Positions 17,324 to 25,778 of a DNA stretch of 40,082 nucleotides are shown in pieces (the stretch's first letter is position 1; every line of letters starts with the position of its first letter). Position numbers and translations under genes: made by a program. The DNA lies in assembly GCA_023229245.1 (NCBI GenBank), contig JALNZU010000028.1, forward strand, positions 1-40,082, given 5' to 3'. Below the pieces are notes generated by a model that was given only the letters and a program-made list of their open reading frames with translations, did not search any database and was not told where the DNA came from. The stretch comes from Bacteroidales bacterium. Its GTDB lineage: Bacteria; Bacteroidota; Bacteroidia; Bacteroidales; F082.

Positions 17324-17349
17324 GAGTTATTAACAATTGTTGATAACTC
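17324..17349. repeat. 26-bp near-perfect palindrome upstream of the small-RNA promoter
   Basis: GAGTTATTAACA and ATTGTTGATAACTC together read the same on both strands over 26 bp with one mismatched pair. It lies about 40 bases upstream of the -33 element of the RNA gene and 65 bases past the Usp stop. No T-run follows, so it is not a normal terminator; an operator-like site is possible. Confidence 0.45.
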
Positions 17350-17413
17350 AGCAAAACCATACTGTTATTAGCGCAGATAAATCGTAATGCATTTTGTCCC
17401 ATATTATTTAAGG

Positions 17414-18268
17414 TTAGGTGTTGGCTCCGGCTATAAAGTCGCGGGCATGAATACACAACACAGGTATAGGTGAATGGTTGATCATTTGTTGTGCATACGG
17501 GCCAAGCCAAAGATTGGCGGCAGCACTCTCCTGCTCATCCATGATGCTGATCAGGTTTGCGTCTATCTTAATCGCATAATCAATAGTAGCATTGGTAATA
17601 TTATCCGTTTCAACATGCTCGACATAATGCTTGATCCCATTTTCAAGCAGGTAGCGTTCTGTTTGGGCCACATATTCGCGTATCATGGAACGCACCGACT
17701 CAAAGGGCGAAGTGAACATGGCTAGCACATGTATCTCGGCATTAAAATATTTGGCTAACAAAGTTGTCATAGGAACTTTTTGCCGGCTTTCTACCGTGCT
17801 GTCGATAGGCATAACAATTTTCTGCAAATCTTTGTGAATAAATACTCCACCCCGAATGGATATCACCGGTCGATGTGTGGCGGCAATGATCCTATTGGCA
17901 TTACTCCCAATCCAGAACTCTTCAAATCCGGATGCCCCATGGGTACCTACGACAATCAGAAATGCATCCAATTCGTTAGCTACATCAACTATTTCACGAT
18001 ATACTCTGCCTTTACGAATCACATAATTCAACTTTCCAGCAGGTAAGCTTGGCTGGTATTTTTCGATCAGGGCATCGAATCTCTTGATCACTTCACTGAC
18101 AATATTCTCCTGATTTATTTGATAGATCTCCTTGCCACTGACAGGTCGGTTGACCCATACCATTGTAAGATCGGCTTCGGCTTTGGCAGCGATAATTAGC
18201 GCATGTTCCAAAGCATTAATGCTACAGTCGGAGAAATCAATCCCCGAAAGGATTACTTTGTTCATCAT
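17414..18268 (-). CDS. Universal stress protein, tandem UspA domains
   Basis: Cytosolic two-domain universal stress protein of about 285 residues. Domain 1 starts KVILSGIDFSDCSINALEHAL and ends with GTHGASGFEEFWIGSNANRI, the G-2x-G-9x-G(S/N) nucleotide-binding signature. Domain 2 repeats the fold but its corresponding loop (MDEQESAAANLWLGPYAQQM) is degenerate. The start is the ATG at 18268, the first of two consecutive ATGs: the longer reading runs far into the upstream gene and adds residues unlike any Usp. Even so it overlaps the SPOR gene by 32 bases, implying translational coupling. It is clearly a paralogue of the Usp at 18735-19562, the other end of the same operon. The specific role is unknown. 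Confidence 0.88.
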   Translation of the reverse strand: MMNKVILSGIDFSDCSINALEHALIIAAKAEADLTMVWVNRPVSGKEIYQINQENIVSEVIKRFDALIEKYQPSLPAGKLNYVIRKGRVYREIVDVANELDAFLIVVGTHGASGFEEFWIGSNANRIIAATHRPVISIRGGVFIHKDLQKIVMPIDSTVESRQKVPMTTLLAKYFNAEIHVLAMFTSPFESVRSMIREYVAQTERYLLENGIKHYVEHVETDNITNATIDYAIKIDANLISIMDEQESAAANLWLGPYAQQMINHSPIPVLCIHARDFIAGANT

Positions 18269-18701
18269 GTTGGGTTTTAGTTGTTTCAGGGAAAAAGGGT
18301 AAAACAGGCGGTTCAATCATGTCTTTGGTGATGAATGCCTGACTGTATTGTTTGTTGATCATTCGCAGGCTTCTTTCTGCTTCTATGCGGTTTCTGAAAT
18401 CGCCGACGCGTATGCGGTAATAAGGTTGACCAAAGCTAAGATATGTGGGAATATCCGGAAAATCTTCTTTGAACTGGTCAATCACTTCATTAGCTCTGTT
18501 GACAGCCTCGTTACCTGACTCCATAAATATCTGAATTCTGAAACCTTCCTGTTTATGACTTACTCTGAAGATGCTATCCTGTATCAATAACGAATCCATC
18601 AAAAAGGGTTTATGAATGATCAGATTCTTTTCTTCGTTTTGCTGAGCCCAAAGGGTGGTCACCAACATACTACATACGATCAACATCAGGATTTTATTCA
18701 T
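18237..18701 (-). CDS. SPOR-domain protein, exported
   Basis: 154 residues from the ATG at 18701. A signal peptide (MNKILMLIVCSMLVTTLWAQ) is followed by a short linker and one SPOR domain: GFRIQIFMESGNEAVNRANE...YLSFGQPYYRIRVGDFRNRIEAERSLRMI, with the aromatic YYRIRVGDF typical of the fold. SPOR domains bind glycan strands stripped of peptides, usually at division sites. The stop falls inside the following Usp gene (32-base overlap), and the preceding Usp gene stops 33 bases upstream. A periplasmic wall-binding protein between two cytosolic Usp genes is an unusual pairing. The longer reading from 18725 would add eight residues before the signal peptide and is less likely. Confidence 0.85.
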   Translation of the reverse strand: MNKILMLIVCSMLVTTLWAQQNEEKNLIIHKPFLMDSLLIQDSIFRVSHKQEGFRIQIFMESGNEAVNRANEVIDQFKEDFPDIPTYLSFGQPYYRIRVGDFRNRIEAERSLRMINKQYSQAFITKDMIEPPVLPFFPETTKTQHDEQSNPFGD

Positions 18702-18734
18702 AGCAACATAGTTTGAATCAGACATAGTATGTCA

Positions 18735-19562
18735 TTAATAATTGACCGATTGAAGGCTCAATACTGGTATGCGTGCGTTGTTGACTACCTGTTGGGCATA
18801 GGGACCTAAAAACATATTGGCAGTAGTAGTTCCTTGTTCAGTCATGATCATGATCATATCTATTTCGTTTTCTTCGGCATAGCCTAACATATCTTTTACT
18901 AAATTTCCAGCTTTAAGCTCTTTCAGCACAAAAGGTATCTGTTCCTTTTCACATACTGCTACCGCTTCGTCTCCATAGGATCTGATCCGCGATTGCACCA
19001 CTCCAACCGGTGAGTTAAAGAGTAGTAATAAGTGTATCTCGGCTGCAAACAGCTTGGCTAACTGTACGGCTAATGGCAGCTTACGCCTTGTTTCAGAAGA
19101 GCTGTCAAGGGGCAGCACGATTTTTTTTATTCCCTCTTTGACGGTATGATCACCTCGTACAGTAATAACCGGGCAAGGCGACTGGGTCACTATTCGATAG
19201 GCATTACTGCCAATCCAGTATTGTTCAAAGCCGCTTACTCCATGAGTGCCTGCAAACACTAAATCGGCTTCAACCATGCGGGCAGCGGTAGCTACCTCGG
19301 TATATACCTTACCCTTTCGCAAAAGGATATCAATCTTGCCATTGTGTAACTTAGGCTCATACTCAGCAATGATATCCTCAAACAACTGCTTGGTTTCTAT
19401 ACGCAACTCGTAATGGATGTTAAGCACATTATCGGGTGTATTTGTTGCATCAACCCATACAAGGTGTAGCTCGGCATGAAGTATATTGGCTATCATCACA
19501 GCATAATCAAGGGTCTTGAGTGCATTGGTCGAAAAATCAAAAGCTACCAATAACTGTTTCAT
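18735..19562 (-). CDS. Universal stress protein, tandem UspA domains
   Basis: 275 residues, two UspA folds. Domain 1 begins MKQLLVAFDFSTNALKTLDY and carries GTHGVSGFEQYWIGSN (105-120), the complete nucleotide-binding signature, followed by SPCPVITVRG. Domain 2 starts KKIVLPLDSSSETRRKL and has the altered loop MTEQGTTTANMFLGPYAQQVV. It is the first gene of a three-gene operon (Usp, SPOR, Usp). The two Usp proteins share the domain-2 phrase LGPYAQQ, so they are paralogues from a duplication. ATP binding by domain 1 is inferred from the motif. Confidence 0.9.
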   Translation of the reverse strand: MKQLLVAFDFSTNALKTLDYAVMIANILHAELHLVWVDATNTPDNVLNIHYELRIETKQLFEDIIAEYEPKLHNGKIDILLRKGKVYTEVATAARMVEADLVFAGTHGVSGFEQYWIGSNAYRIVTQSPCPVITVRGDHTVKEGIKKIVLPLDSSSETRRKLPLAVQLAKLFAAEIHLLLLFNSPVGVVQSRIRSYGDEAVAVCEKEQIPFVLKELKAGNLVKDMLGYAEENEIDMIMIMTEQGTTTANMFLGPYAQQVVNNARIPVLSLQSVNY

Positions 19563-19885
19563 CGGTTCAAATTTTTGTATCTTATTATATGTAAAGCATT
19601 TCCAAAATATTTACCTAATAAAGCTGCTTTGCTTTTTCAAATACTTTTTTTACTTGTATCCTGTGATTCGGCTGTGATGAACATACAAATGTCTATTTTA
19701 GATTGTTTTACTTCATGTTTCTTCACAGGATATTCATAAAAACTCACTGTAACCCTTTCATTTATCGGCTTATCTTGTTACAAAATAATCCGATGCTAAG
19801 GTAGTTCATTTTCGTTCAAATACCAAGCTTCTTCGTATATCATCGGGCAATTTTGTACATTTGTTCCTTCATGGAATCACAGGCA
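19563..19885. other. Divergent intergenic region, usp operon / ruvB
   Basis: About 320 bases. The ruvB -7 box TACATTTG is at 19856-19863 (plus strand). On the minus side AT-rich sequence contains TATTTTGG near 19601-19608, a possible imperfect -7 box for the usp operon. Nothing else was seen. Confidence 0.4.
19856..19863 (+). promoter_or_regulatory. -7 box of ruvB
   Basis: TACATTTG is a perfect TAnnTTTG. Expected transcription begins near 19869, which makes the ATG at 19871 nearly leaderless and favours the ATG at 19886. Confidence 0.5.
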
Positions 19886-20911
19886 ATGAACGAACATCTT
19901 GATCCACACGCAACTAAATTCACTGCTGCCGAAAAAGAAATTGAAAAGGTACTTCGGCCGGATGCCTTTACTAATTTTGCCGGTCAGGAAAAAATTGTAG
20001 AAAATCTACGCATTTTTGTACAAGCTGCTATCCAACGCGATGAGGCATTGGATCATGTCCTGCTTCATGGGCCACCAGGTTTAGGCAAGACAACTCTCTC
20101 ACATATCATAGCTAATGAATTAGGCGTGAACATACGGGTTACATCGGGGCCGGTATTGGATAAGCCGGGTGATCTGGCAGGGTTGCTTACCGGACTTGAG
20201 AAAAAGGATGTACTGTTCATCGATGAGATACACAGGCTAAGTCCGATAGTTGAAGAATATCTTTATTCTGCTATGGAAGATTATAAGATAGATATAATGA
20301 TAGAGACCGGACCTAATGCCCGTAGCGTTCAGATCGCTTTGAATCAGTTTACTCTTATAGGTGCCACTACAAGAAGTGGTTTGCTTACCAGCCCGTTACG
20401 CTCACGCTTTGGAATTAATTCACGCCTTGAATACTACGATGCTCCTACTTTGACAGGTATCATCAACCGCTCGGCTTCTATTCTCAACGTACCTATCGAA
20501 CAAGAAGCGGCATACGAAATAGCCCGCCGTAGCCGAGGAACACCACGAATAGCCAATCTGTTACTCAGACGTGTGCGCGACTTTGCACAAATCAAAGGAA
20601 CTGGTATCATCGACTCAACCATAGCTGGAATAGCGCTTGAAGCACTGAATGTAGATCAACATGGATTAGATGATATGGACAACCGCATCTTACTAGCTAT
20701 AATCGATAAATTCAAAGGAGGACCTGTAGGAATTTCAACTATATCGACGGCTGTAGGCGAAGAGTCTGGTACTATCGAAGAGGTTTATGAACCATTTTTA
20801 ATACAAGAAGGCTACCTGATGCGCACCCCACGTGGCCGTGAAGCAACCGAACTGGCATACAAACACTTAGGCAGAATACGAACCCCCGATCAAGGACGAC
20901 TGTTCGATTAA
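19886..20911 (+). CDS. ruvB: Holliday junction branch migration ATPase RuvB
   Basis: AAA+ motor that works with RuvA to move Holliday junctions during recombination and repair. 341 residues from 19886. Walker A HGPPGLGKTT (61-70), Walker B VLFIDEIHR (109-117), sensor 1 LIGATTRSG and the arginine-finger segment LRSRFGIN are all intact. The C-terminal winged helix has FKGGPVGISTISTAVGE and ends RTPRGREATELAYKHLG. The ATG at 19871 (MESQAMNEHL) is an alternative start; the promoter position favours 19886. queG follows 113 bases later on the same strand. Confidence 0.97.
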   Translation: MNEHLDPHATKFTAAEKEIEKVLRPDAFTNFAGQEKIVENLRIFVQAAIQRDEALDHVLLHGPPGLGKTTLSHIIANELGVNIRVTSGPVLDKPGDLAGLLTGLEKKDVLFIDEIHRLSPIVEEYLYSAMEDYKIDIMIETGPNARSVQIALNQFTLIGATTRSGLLTSPLRSRFGINSRLEYYDAPTLTGIINRSASILNVPIEQEAAYEIARRSRGTPRIANLLLRRVRDFAQIKGTGIIDSTIAGIALEALNVDQHGLDDMDNRILLAIIDKFKGGPVGISTISTAVGEESGTIEEVYEPFLIQEGYLMRTPRGREATELAYKHLGRIRTPDQGRLFD

Positions 20912-21024
20912 ACGCCCGCTTATTCCCTAAAACTGAAACAATTGTCATTTTCAGAATTATACCAAGAGTCGCTAAATTAGTGCATCTTTGAAGGAGTAAG
21001 TACACTATTTATCACTCAGAAACT

Positions 21025-21984
21025 ATGGAATCGAAACAGGCAGATATATTACAAGCTCTTATACTAAATCAGTCAGAAATGCTTGGCTTTGACGACTGTG
21101 GGATTTCAGAAGCTGTCTTCCTGAAAGAAGAAGCGCAAAAAATGGAAGCATGGCTTGAAAAGGGGTTTAATGGAAGTATGTCGTATTTAGAACGGAATAA
21201 AGAAAAACGATACGACCCTCGCCTTTTGGTAGAAAACACCAAGACATTAGTGACTGTACTACAAAACTACTATCCGCCTGAGACACCTCCGGAAACTGAT
21301 AACTACAAAATATCTAAATATGCGTTAGGCAAGGATTATCATTATGTGATCAAAGAAAAGTTAGGCCGGATGTTAGACGCAATAGAGGCTATTACCGGTC
21401 CTTTAGAAGCTCGTGCGTTTACCGATTCAGCGCCTATACTCGACCGTGCATGGGCCGCAAAGAGCGGATTGGGATTCATAGGAAAAAACACCTGCCTGAT
21501 ACATCCACGTAAAGGGAGCTGGTTTTTTATTGGACATTTATTTTTACCGGTTGAAGTAAGCCCCACCAACCGAACTGTTTCGGAATACTGCGGCACATGC
21601 CGCCGCTGCATAGACGCATGCCCGACAGGTGCATTGGTTGCTCCCCACCAGTTGGATGCCAATCGCTGTATCTCTTATCTTACCATTGAGTACAGAGGAG
21701 AACTACCCCAAGAACTACGATTGCAATTCAGAGATTATATATTCGGATGCGATATCTGTCAGGACGTTTGCCCATGGAATCGATTTGCAAAACCACATAA
21801 AGAGCCTCTTTTTACTATGTTAGACGAACTCAAAGCTATGCGCAAGACCAACTGGCATGAGTTGGACAAGCCCAAGTATAAAAAACTTTTTCGCCATTCG
21901 GCTGTTGAAAGGACTAAATACCAAGGCCTTAAACGTAATATTGATTTCCTGAATGATGAAACAATGAAGGAAGATCAGACATAG
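21025..21984 (+). CDS. queG: Epoxyqueuosine reductase
   Basis: Cobalamin- and 4Fe-4S-dependent cytosolic enzyme for the last step of queuosine synthesis in tRNA. 319 residues. The catalytic aspartate is in AFTDSAPILDRAWAAKSG (D134), followed by GLGFIGKNTCLIHP. The two ferredoxin-type clusters are CGTCRRCIDACP (C189, C192, C195, C199) and CDICQDVCPWN (C242, C245, C249, probably with C215 of RCISY). A near-consensus box (CATCTTTG) lies about 35 bases upstream. It may also be read from ruvB; no terminator is obvious between them. Confidence 0.95.
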   Translation: MESKQADILQALILNQSEMLGFDDCGISEAVFLKEEAQKMEAWLEKGFNGSMSYLERNKEKRYDPRLLVENTKTLVTVLQNYYPPETPPETDNYKISKYALGKDYHYVIKEKLGRMLDAIEAITGPLEARAFTDSAPILDRAWAAKSGLGFIGKNTCLIHPRKGSWFFIGHLFLPVEVSPTNRTVSEYCGTCRRCIDACPTGALVAPHQLDANRCISYLTIEYRGELPQELRLQFRDYIFGCDICQDVCPWNRFAKPHKEPLFTMLDELKAMRKTNWHELDKPKYKKLFRHSAVERTKYQGLKRNIDFLNDETMKEDQT

Positions 21985-22040
21985 ATATTAAAAAATATTG
22001 TTATCTTAGTTCTAATTCAACTATCAAATACTATTAAATT

Positions 22041-22604
22041 ATGGCTGTTACTCCTACCAAACCAATCCCACTTGGATTCCTTGCTCCCGACTTTTTATTA
22101 CCCGATGTGATTTCCGGCAAACATATCCGGTTTGAGGATATCAAAGGCAAGCAAGGTACTTTAGTGATGTTTATCTGCAATCATTGTCCGTATGTGAAGC
22201 ATGTCATCCATGAGTTGGCACAATTAGCTATAGATTATCAACATAAGGGGATAGGATTTGTTGCCATCAACAGCAATGACATAGTCAGTTATCCGGAAGA
22301 TGCGCCGGATAAAATGCAGGATTTTGCAGCTTTACATCGCTTCCCTTTTCCTTATTTATTCGATGAGACCCAACAAACTGCCAAAGATTATGATGCTGCA
22401 TGTACACCTGACTTCAATCTTTTTGATTCGGATGACAAATGTGTGTATCGGGGACGTTTAGATGGCAGTCGGCCAGGTAATGACATACCAGTTACGGGTC
22501 AGGATATGCGGCAGGCTTTGGATAATTTATTAGGAGGATTCCCAATATCTGCCGAACAACTGCCTTCAATGGGATGCAATATCAAATGGAAGACCAATGA
22601 ATAA
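22041..22604 (+). CDS. Thioredoxin-like / AhpC-TSA family protein
   Basis: 187-residue cytosolic protein with a thioredoxin fold. The start KPIPLGFLAPDFLLPDVISG is the beta-hairpin common to AhpC/TSA and TlpA-type proteins; the active site is MFICNHCPYVKHV with a CxxC pair (C46, C49), as in a broadly conserved group annotated thioredoxin family protein. No signal peptide. The rest (VAINSNDIVSYPEDAPDKM, LFDETQQTAKDYDAACTPDFNLFD, YRGRLDGSRPGND) matches that group, including the cis-proline site CTPDFNLFD. Substrate unknown; redox role inferred from the CxxC. It is a single gene ending at a hairpin shared with convergent glyA. Confidence 0.85.
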   Translation: MAVTPTKPIPLGFLAPDFLLPDVISGKHIRFEDIKGKQGTLVMFICNHCPYVKHVIHELAQLAIDYQHKGIGFVAINSNDIVSYPEDAPDKMQDFAALHRFPFPYLFDETQQTAKDYDAACTPDFNLFDSDDKCVYRGRLDGSRPGNDIPVTGQDMRQALDNLLGGFPISAEQLPSMGCNIKWKTNE

Positions 22605-22641
22605 AATTACCGGCTCACTCATCATAGCAAGTCGGTAATTT
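22604..22641. terminator. Terminator between the thioredoxin-like gene and glyA
   Basis: A 12-bp stem (AAATTACCGGCT with AGTCGGTAATTT, one G-T pair) starting in the stop codon of the plus-strand gene and 19 bases after the glyA stop. T-rich tails on both strands make it usable in both directions. Confidence 0.65.
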
Positions 22642-22659
22642 ATGATCTTAGGGCTTTGA

Positions 22660-23940
22660 CTACCATGCAAACAATGGGAAGTCGGACATCATCTTATTGA
22701 CTTTGTTCTTCACTTCACCAATGATCTTTTCATTGTCTGTATGGCTGATCACCTCGTCTATGAGTGCCACTATGGGTTCCATATGTTCTTCTTTCAAGCC
22801 TCTTGTTGTGATGGCTGGTGTACCTATGCGCAGGCCGGAGGTTTGAAATGGGGATCTGCTATCAAAAGGCACCATATTTTTATTGATGGTGATATCGGCT
22901 TTCACTAAGGTATTTTCAACGATTCTTCCTGTCAATTCAGGAAATTTGCTTCGCAGGTCAATCAGCAATAAGTGATTGTCGGTTCCACCCGAGACTACAT
23001 TATATCCTCTTTCAATAAATGCGTTTGCCATAATATGTGCATTCTTTTTCACCTGTAGGATATATTCAAAATAGCTGTCGCTCAGTGCTTCTCCAAATGC
23101 AACAGCTTTACTTGCTATCACATGCTCAAGTGGTCCTCCTTGTATACCGGGGAATACGGCCGAGTTCAGCAGTGCCGACATCATCCTGAGTTCACCCTTA
23201 GGAGTTTTCAGTCCCCATGGATTCTCAAAGTCTTCACCCATTAGTATCATTCCACCACGTGGTCCGCGCAATGTTTTATGTGTGGTTGTAGTAATTATAT
23301 GGCAATGCTCAATTGGATCGTTGAGCAGGCCTTTAGCTATCAGCCCTGCCGGGTGTGCAATATCGGCCATCAGTATAGCGCCTACCTCATCGGCTATGTC
23401 ACGCATACGCTCAAAATCCCAGTCACGGGAATAAGCAGAGGCTCCGGCTATGATCATCTTGGGCTTTACACGCATAGCCACTTCTTCCATCTTATCATAG
23501 TCCACTAAGTGCGATTCCTTATCTACCTCATACGCCACAGGTTTATACAATATACCTGATGAGTTGACAGGTGAGCCATGAGACAAGTGTCCACCATGTG
23601 ACAAGTCAAGACCCATGAAGGTATCGCCCGGTTTTAAACAGGCCAGAAACACTGCCATGTTTGCCTGAGCACCCGAATGGGGCTGTACGTTGGCATATTC
23701 TGCATCAAATAGTTCGCAGGCACGATCAATTGCTAACTGCTCAGTTTGATCTACTATTTCACAACCACCATAATAACGCTTCCCGGGATACCCTTCCGCA
23801 TACTTGTTGGTCAGTACAGAACCCATGGCCTCCAACACCTGATCGCTGACGAAATTCTCAGACGCAATAAGCTCAATGCCATGCATCTGTCGTTCTTTCT
23901 CCTGCCGGATCAAGTCAAAAATTTTCACATCTCTTTCCAT
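22660..23940 (-). CDS. glyA: Serine hydroxymethyltransferase
   Basis: PLP enzyme converting serine and THF to glycine and 5,10-methylene-THF; main source of one-carbon units. 426 residues, complete. Landmarks: LIASENFVS (24-32), NKYAEGYPGKRYYGG (45-59), the PLP lysine in TTTTHKTLRGPRGG (K222), and SPFQTSGLRIGTPAITTRG near the C-terminus. Its own -7 box is at 23987-23994. Together with fhs at the other end of the window it covers both entry routes to the THF pool. Confidence 0.97.
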   Translation of the reverse strand: MERDVKIFDLIRQEKERQMHGIELIASENFVSDQVLEAMGSVLTNKYAEGYPGKRYYGGCEIVDQTEQLAIDRACELFDAEYANVQPHSGAQANMAVFLACLKPGDTFMGLDLSHGGHLSHGSPVNSSGILYKPVAYEVDKESHLVDYDKMEEVAMRVKPKMIIAGASAYSRDWDFERMRDIADEVGAILMADIAHPAGLIAKGLLNDPIEHCHIITTTTHKTLRGPRGGMILMGEDFENPWGLKTPKGELRMMSALLNSAVFPGIQGGPLEHVIASKAVAFGEALSDSYFEYILQVKKNAHIMANAFIERGYNVVSGGTDNHLLLIDLRSKFPELTGRIVENTLVKADITINKNMVPFDSRSPFQTSGLRIGTPAITTRGLKEEHMEPIVALIDEVISHTDNEKIIGEVKNKVNKMMSDFPLFAW

Positions 23941-23986
23941 AATCGTATTTGATATAATTGATTTTAAGGAATTAATTTCAAGCTTG

Positions 23987-23994
23987 CAAATATA
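23987..23994 (-). promoter_or_regulatory. -7 box of glyA
   Basis: TATATTTG on the minus strand, perfect TAnnTTTG, about 47 bases before the ATG at 23940. Confidence 0.5.
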
Positions 23995-24083
23995 GCAAAA
24001 AGGACTTGGAAAGCATATGGCTTAACGGGAATAAAAGAAATGGCCCAGGTTTGCCAATAGAGGGCTTCAACTAACGATAGCGA

Positions 24084-24287
24084 TTAACTTTCAAGATCAT
24101 TTCTTTCTTCTTCGGAGGTCTTATCAGATGAGGTCTTTGACTTAAGTCTTTTTGCATCTTTCAGTGCCCGACTGATGATCCACTCTATTTGGCCGTTCGT
24201 GCTACGAAACTCATCGGCAGCCCATTTTTCAACGGCCTCCATTAATCTTGCATCTATACGTAAAGCAAAAGATTTTTTCTTTCCCAT
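24084..24287 (-). CDS. Arc-type ribbon-helix-helix DNA-binding protein
   Basis: 67-residue protein. KKKSFALRIDARLMEAVEKWAADEFRS (residues 3-29) followed by TNGQIEWIISRALKDA is an Arc/MetJ ribbon-helix-helix: a beta strand (FALRI) that would enter the DNA major groove and two helices for dimerisation. The tail is charged and probably disordered. I know nearly identical small proteins from Bacteroidota, typically beside an SPFH-domain gene, as here. It is the last gene of a three-gene minus-strand group. Possibly an autoregulator of the operon (inference). Confidence 0.8.
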   Translation of the reverse strand: MGKKKSFALRIDARLMEAVEKWAADEFRSTNGQIEWIISRALKDAKRLKSKTSSDKTSEEERNDLES

Positions 24288-24317
24288 GATGTTGCCACCT
24301 TTTCCCTCATTAATCCG

Positions 24318-24824
24318 TTAAGAAGAAGTTACTAGTATCGCAGTTTGTTTCAGTGCATGACGGATCAGATATACGAATAAAGCTATGAGCAGCATGCAAT
24401 CCCTATGTTTTTTCAAACTATCGATCAACTCTATTTGTATCTCTAATTTTCTTTTTACTCTCAGACTTCGAAACTTTATACGAGCATCTGCCATCCTTCG
24501 TCCGTTTGTATCTACGAGCAAATATCGAAATTTCCAGAAACTTATGGATTTAAAAACCAGATTTAACCGGTAGCCCGGCCGAAGGAGTTCTATCCGAAAT
24601 CCGCCATACCATCTGCTTTGCAGGTCAATAATTGTTTTACCCTGATGAAGCACTTCAAACCTTGTCTTCCAGAAGTTAGTGGGTCTGATCTCATATTCTT
24701 CTGCGTTGTCTAACCGAATATAAGCCTGTAGTGAGAGCTTTTTTGGATATGTCAGTACAGCTAATTTTCGATCGTCTTTAAATACGGCGGTCTGCCCCGA
24801 CCCTATGGATACTGCGTTTATCAT
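24318..24824 (-). CDS. Hypothetical protein between SPFH and RHH genes
   Basis: 168 residues, function not recognised. It begins without a signal peptide (MINAVSIGSGQTAVFKDD). The first 125 residues alternate short strands rich in aromatic and basic residues (RLDNAEEYEIRPTNFWKTRF, SRWYGGFRIEL, LVFKSISFWKFRYLLVD), suggesting a beta-barrel or sandwich fold distantly like LURP-one/tubby-like proteins; this is a guess. A hydrophobic segment near the C-terminus (CMLLIALFVYLIRHAL) could be one membrane helix, which would tie it to the SPFH protein encoded 28 bases upstream. The RHH gene follows 30 bases downstream. Confidence 0.7.
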   Translation of the reverse strand: MINAVSIGSGQTAVFKDDRKLAVLTYPKKLSLQAYIRLDNAEEYEIRPTNFWKTRFEVLHQGKTIIDLQSRWYGGFRIELLRPGYRLNLVFKSISFWKFRYLLVDTNGRRMADARIKFRSLRVKRKLEIQIELIDSLKKHRDCMLLIALFVYLIRHALKQTAILVTSS

Positions 24825-24852
24825 GGCATATTAATACGGTGAATTAAGTATC

Positions 24853-25725
24853 CTATTGATGCAGTGTGCCGGTGTTTATAACCGGGCTTGCATCCTTATC
24901 CGAGCATAAAACTACCATTAGATTACTCACCATAGCCGCTTTCTTTTCTTCATCAAGATCTACTAATTCTTTTTTTGACAACTGATCCAACGCCATTTCT
25001 ACCATGCTTACTGCACCTTCTACTATCTGAACCCGTGCAGCTACTATTGCAGCAGCCTGCTGACGCCGCAACATGGCATTTGCTATCTCGGGCGAGTAAG
25101 CCAAATAGCTTATCCTGGCTTCTATAACTTCAATACCTGCCCGTTCGAGGCGCTCCGAAAGTTCCTGTTCCAACATCTGATTTACTTCCTCACCCCCTGA
25201 TCGAAGCGTAACCTCCGACTGCTCATCATCGAAATTGTCATACGGATAATGCCCGGCCAATTTGCGAATAGCTGCCTCGCTCTGGATTTCTACATAATGG
25301 ATGTAATCGTCCACCTCAAAAGCAGCTTTGAAAGTATCGTGAACCTTCCATACCAACACTATGCCTATCATAATAGGATTTCCTATCTTGTCATTCACCT
25401 TGATTTGTTCGCTGTTCAGATTGCGGGCCCTAAGCGAAATTCTCTTTTTATTATAAAAGGGATTCACACCATAAAATCCATTGTGCTTGATAGTGCCTTT
25501 ATATTCACCAAAAAGCAATAACACACATGATTGGTTAGGACTTACAACTACCAATCCACGCAAGAGTATGAAAGCAGTTACCAACATGGCAAGCGACAGA
25601 AGTACCAACCAGTTATGTTCCGAATATCGGATAATGGTATTAAAGAACAATAGGATCAAAGCTAAAATAATAGCTAACATCAGATAACCCGACAGGGGGC
25701 GTACAAATTTTTCTTGATTTTTCAT
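24853..25725 (-). CDS. SPFH/band 7 membrane protein
   Basis: 290-residue prohibitin/stomatin-type protein. Two hydrophobic segments (about residues 13-30 and 38-60) anchor it; the SPFH domain then starts at VVSPNQSCVLLLFGEYKGTI and runs to about residue 190, containing NPFYNKKRISLRARNLNSEQIKVND and VVDDYIHY-like elements (AFEVDDYIHYVEIQSEAAIR). A coiled, alanine-rich stretch AMLRRQQAAAIVAARVQIVEGAVSMVEM follows, as in band 7 oligomers. Start: ATG at 25725, because the promoter -7 box occupies 25754-25747, over the alternative start at 25749. First gene of the SPFH-unknown-RHH operon. Such proteins scaffold membrane complexes; the client is unknown. Confidence 0.88.
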   Translation of the reverse strand: MKNQEKFVRPLSGYLMLAIILALILLFFNTIIRYSEHNWLVLLSLAMLVTAFILLRGLVVVSPNQSCVLLLFGEYKGTIKHNGFYGVNPFYNKKRISLRARNLNSEQIKVNDKIGNPIMIGIVLVWKVHDTFKAAFEVDDYIHYVEIQSEAAIRKLAGHYPYDNFDDEQSEVTLRSGGEEVNQMLEQELSERLERAGIEVIEARISYLAYSPEIANAMLRRQQAAAIVAARVQIVEGAVSMVEMALDQLSKKELVDLDEEKKAAMVSNLMVVLCSDKDASPVINTGTLHQ

Positions 25726-25746
25726 TTTGATATCATTTTGATATTG

Positions 25747-25778
25747 CAAAGATATGATATTAATTTACAGCTTGTCAA
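25747..25778 (-). promoter_or_regulatory. Promoter of the SPFH operon
   Basis: On the minus strand TTG (25778-25776, in CTTGACAAG), exactly 21 nt, then TATCTTTG (25754-25747). It predicts a leader of about 15 nt to the ATG at 25725 and decides that start. Confidence 0.7.

Noticed and set aside
17324..17349. DnaA boxes / replication origin
   Set aside because: TTATCAACA is one change from a DnaA box, but there is no cluster of boxes, no AT-rich unwinding array, and none of the usual origin genes nearby.
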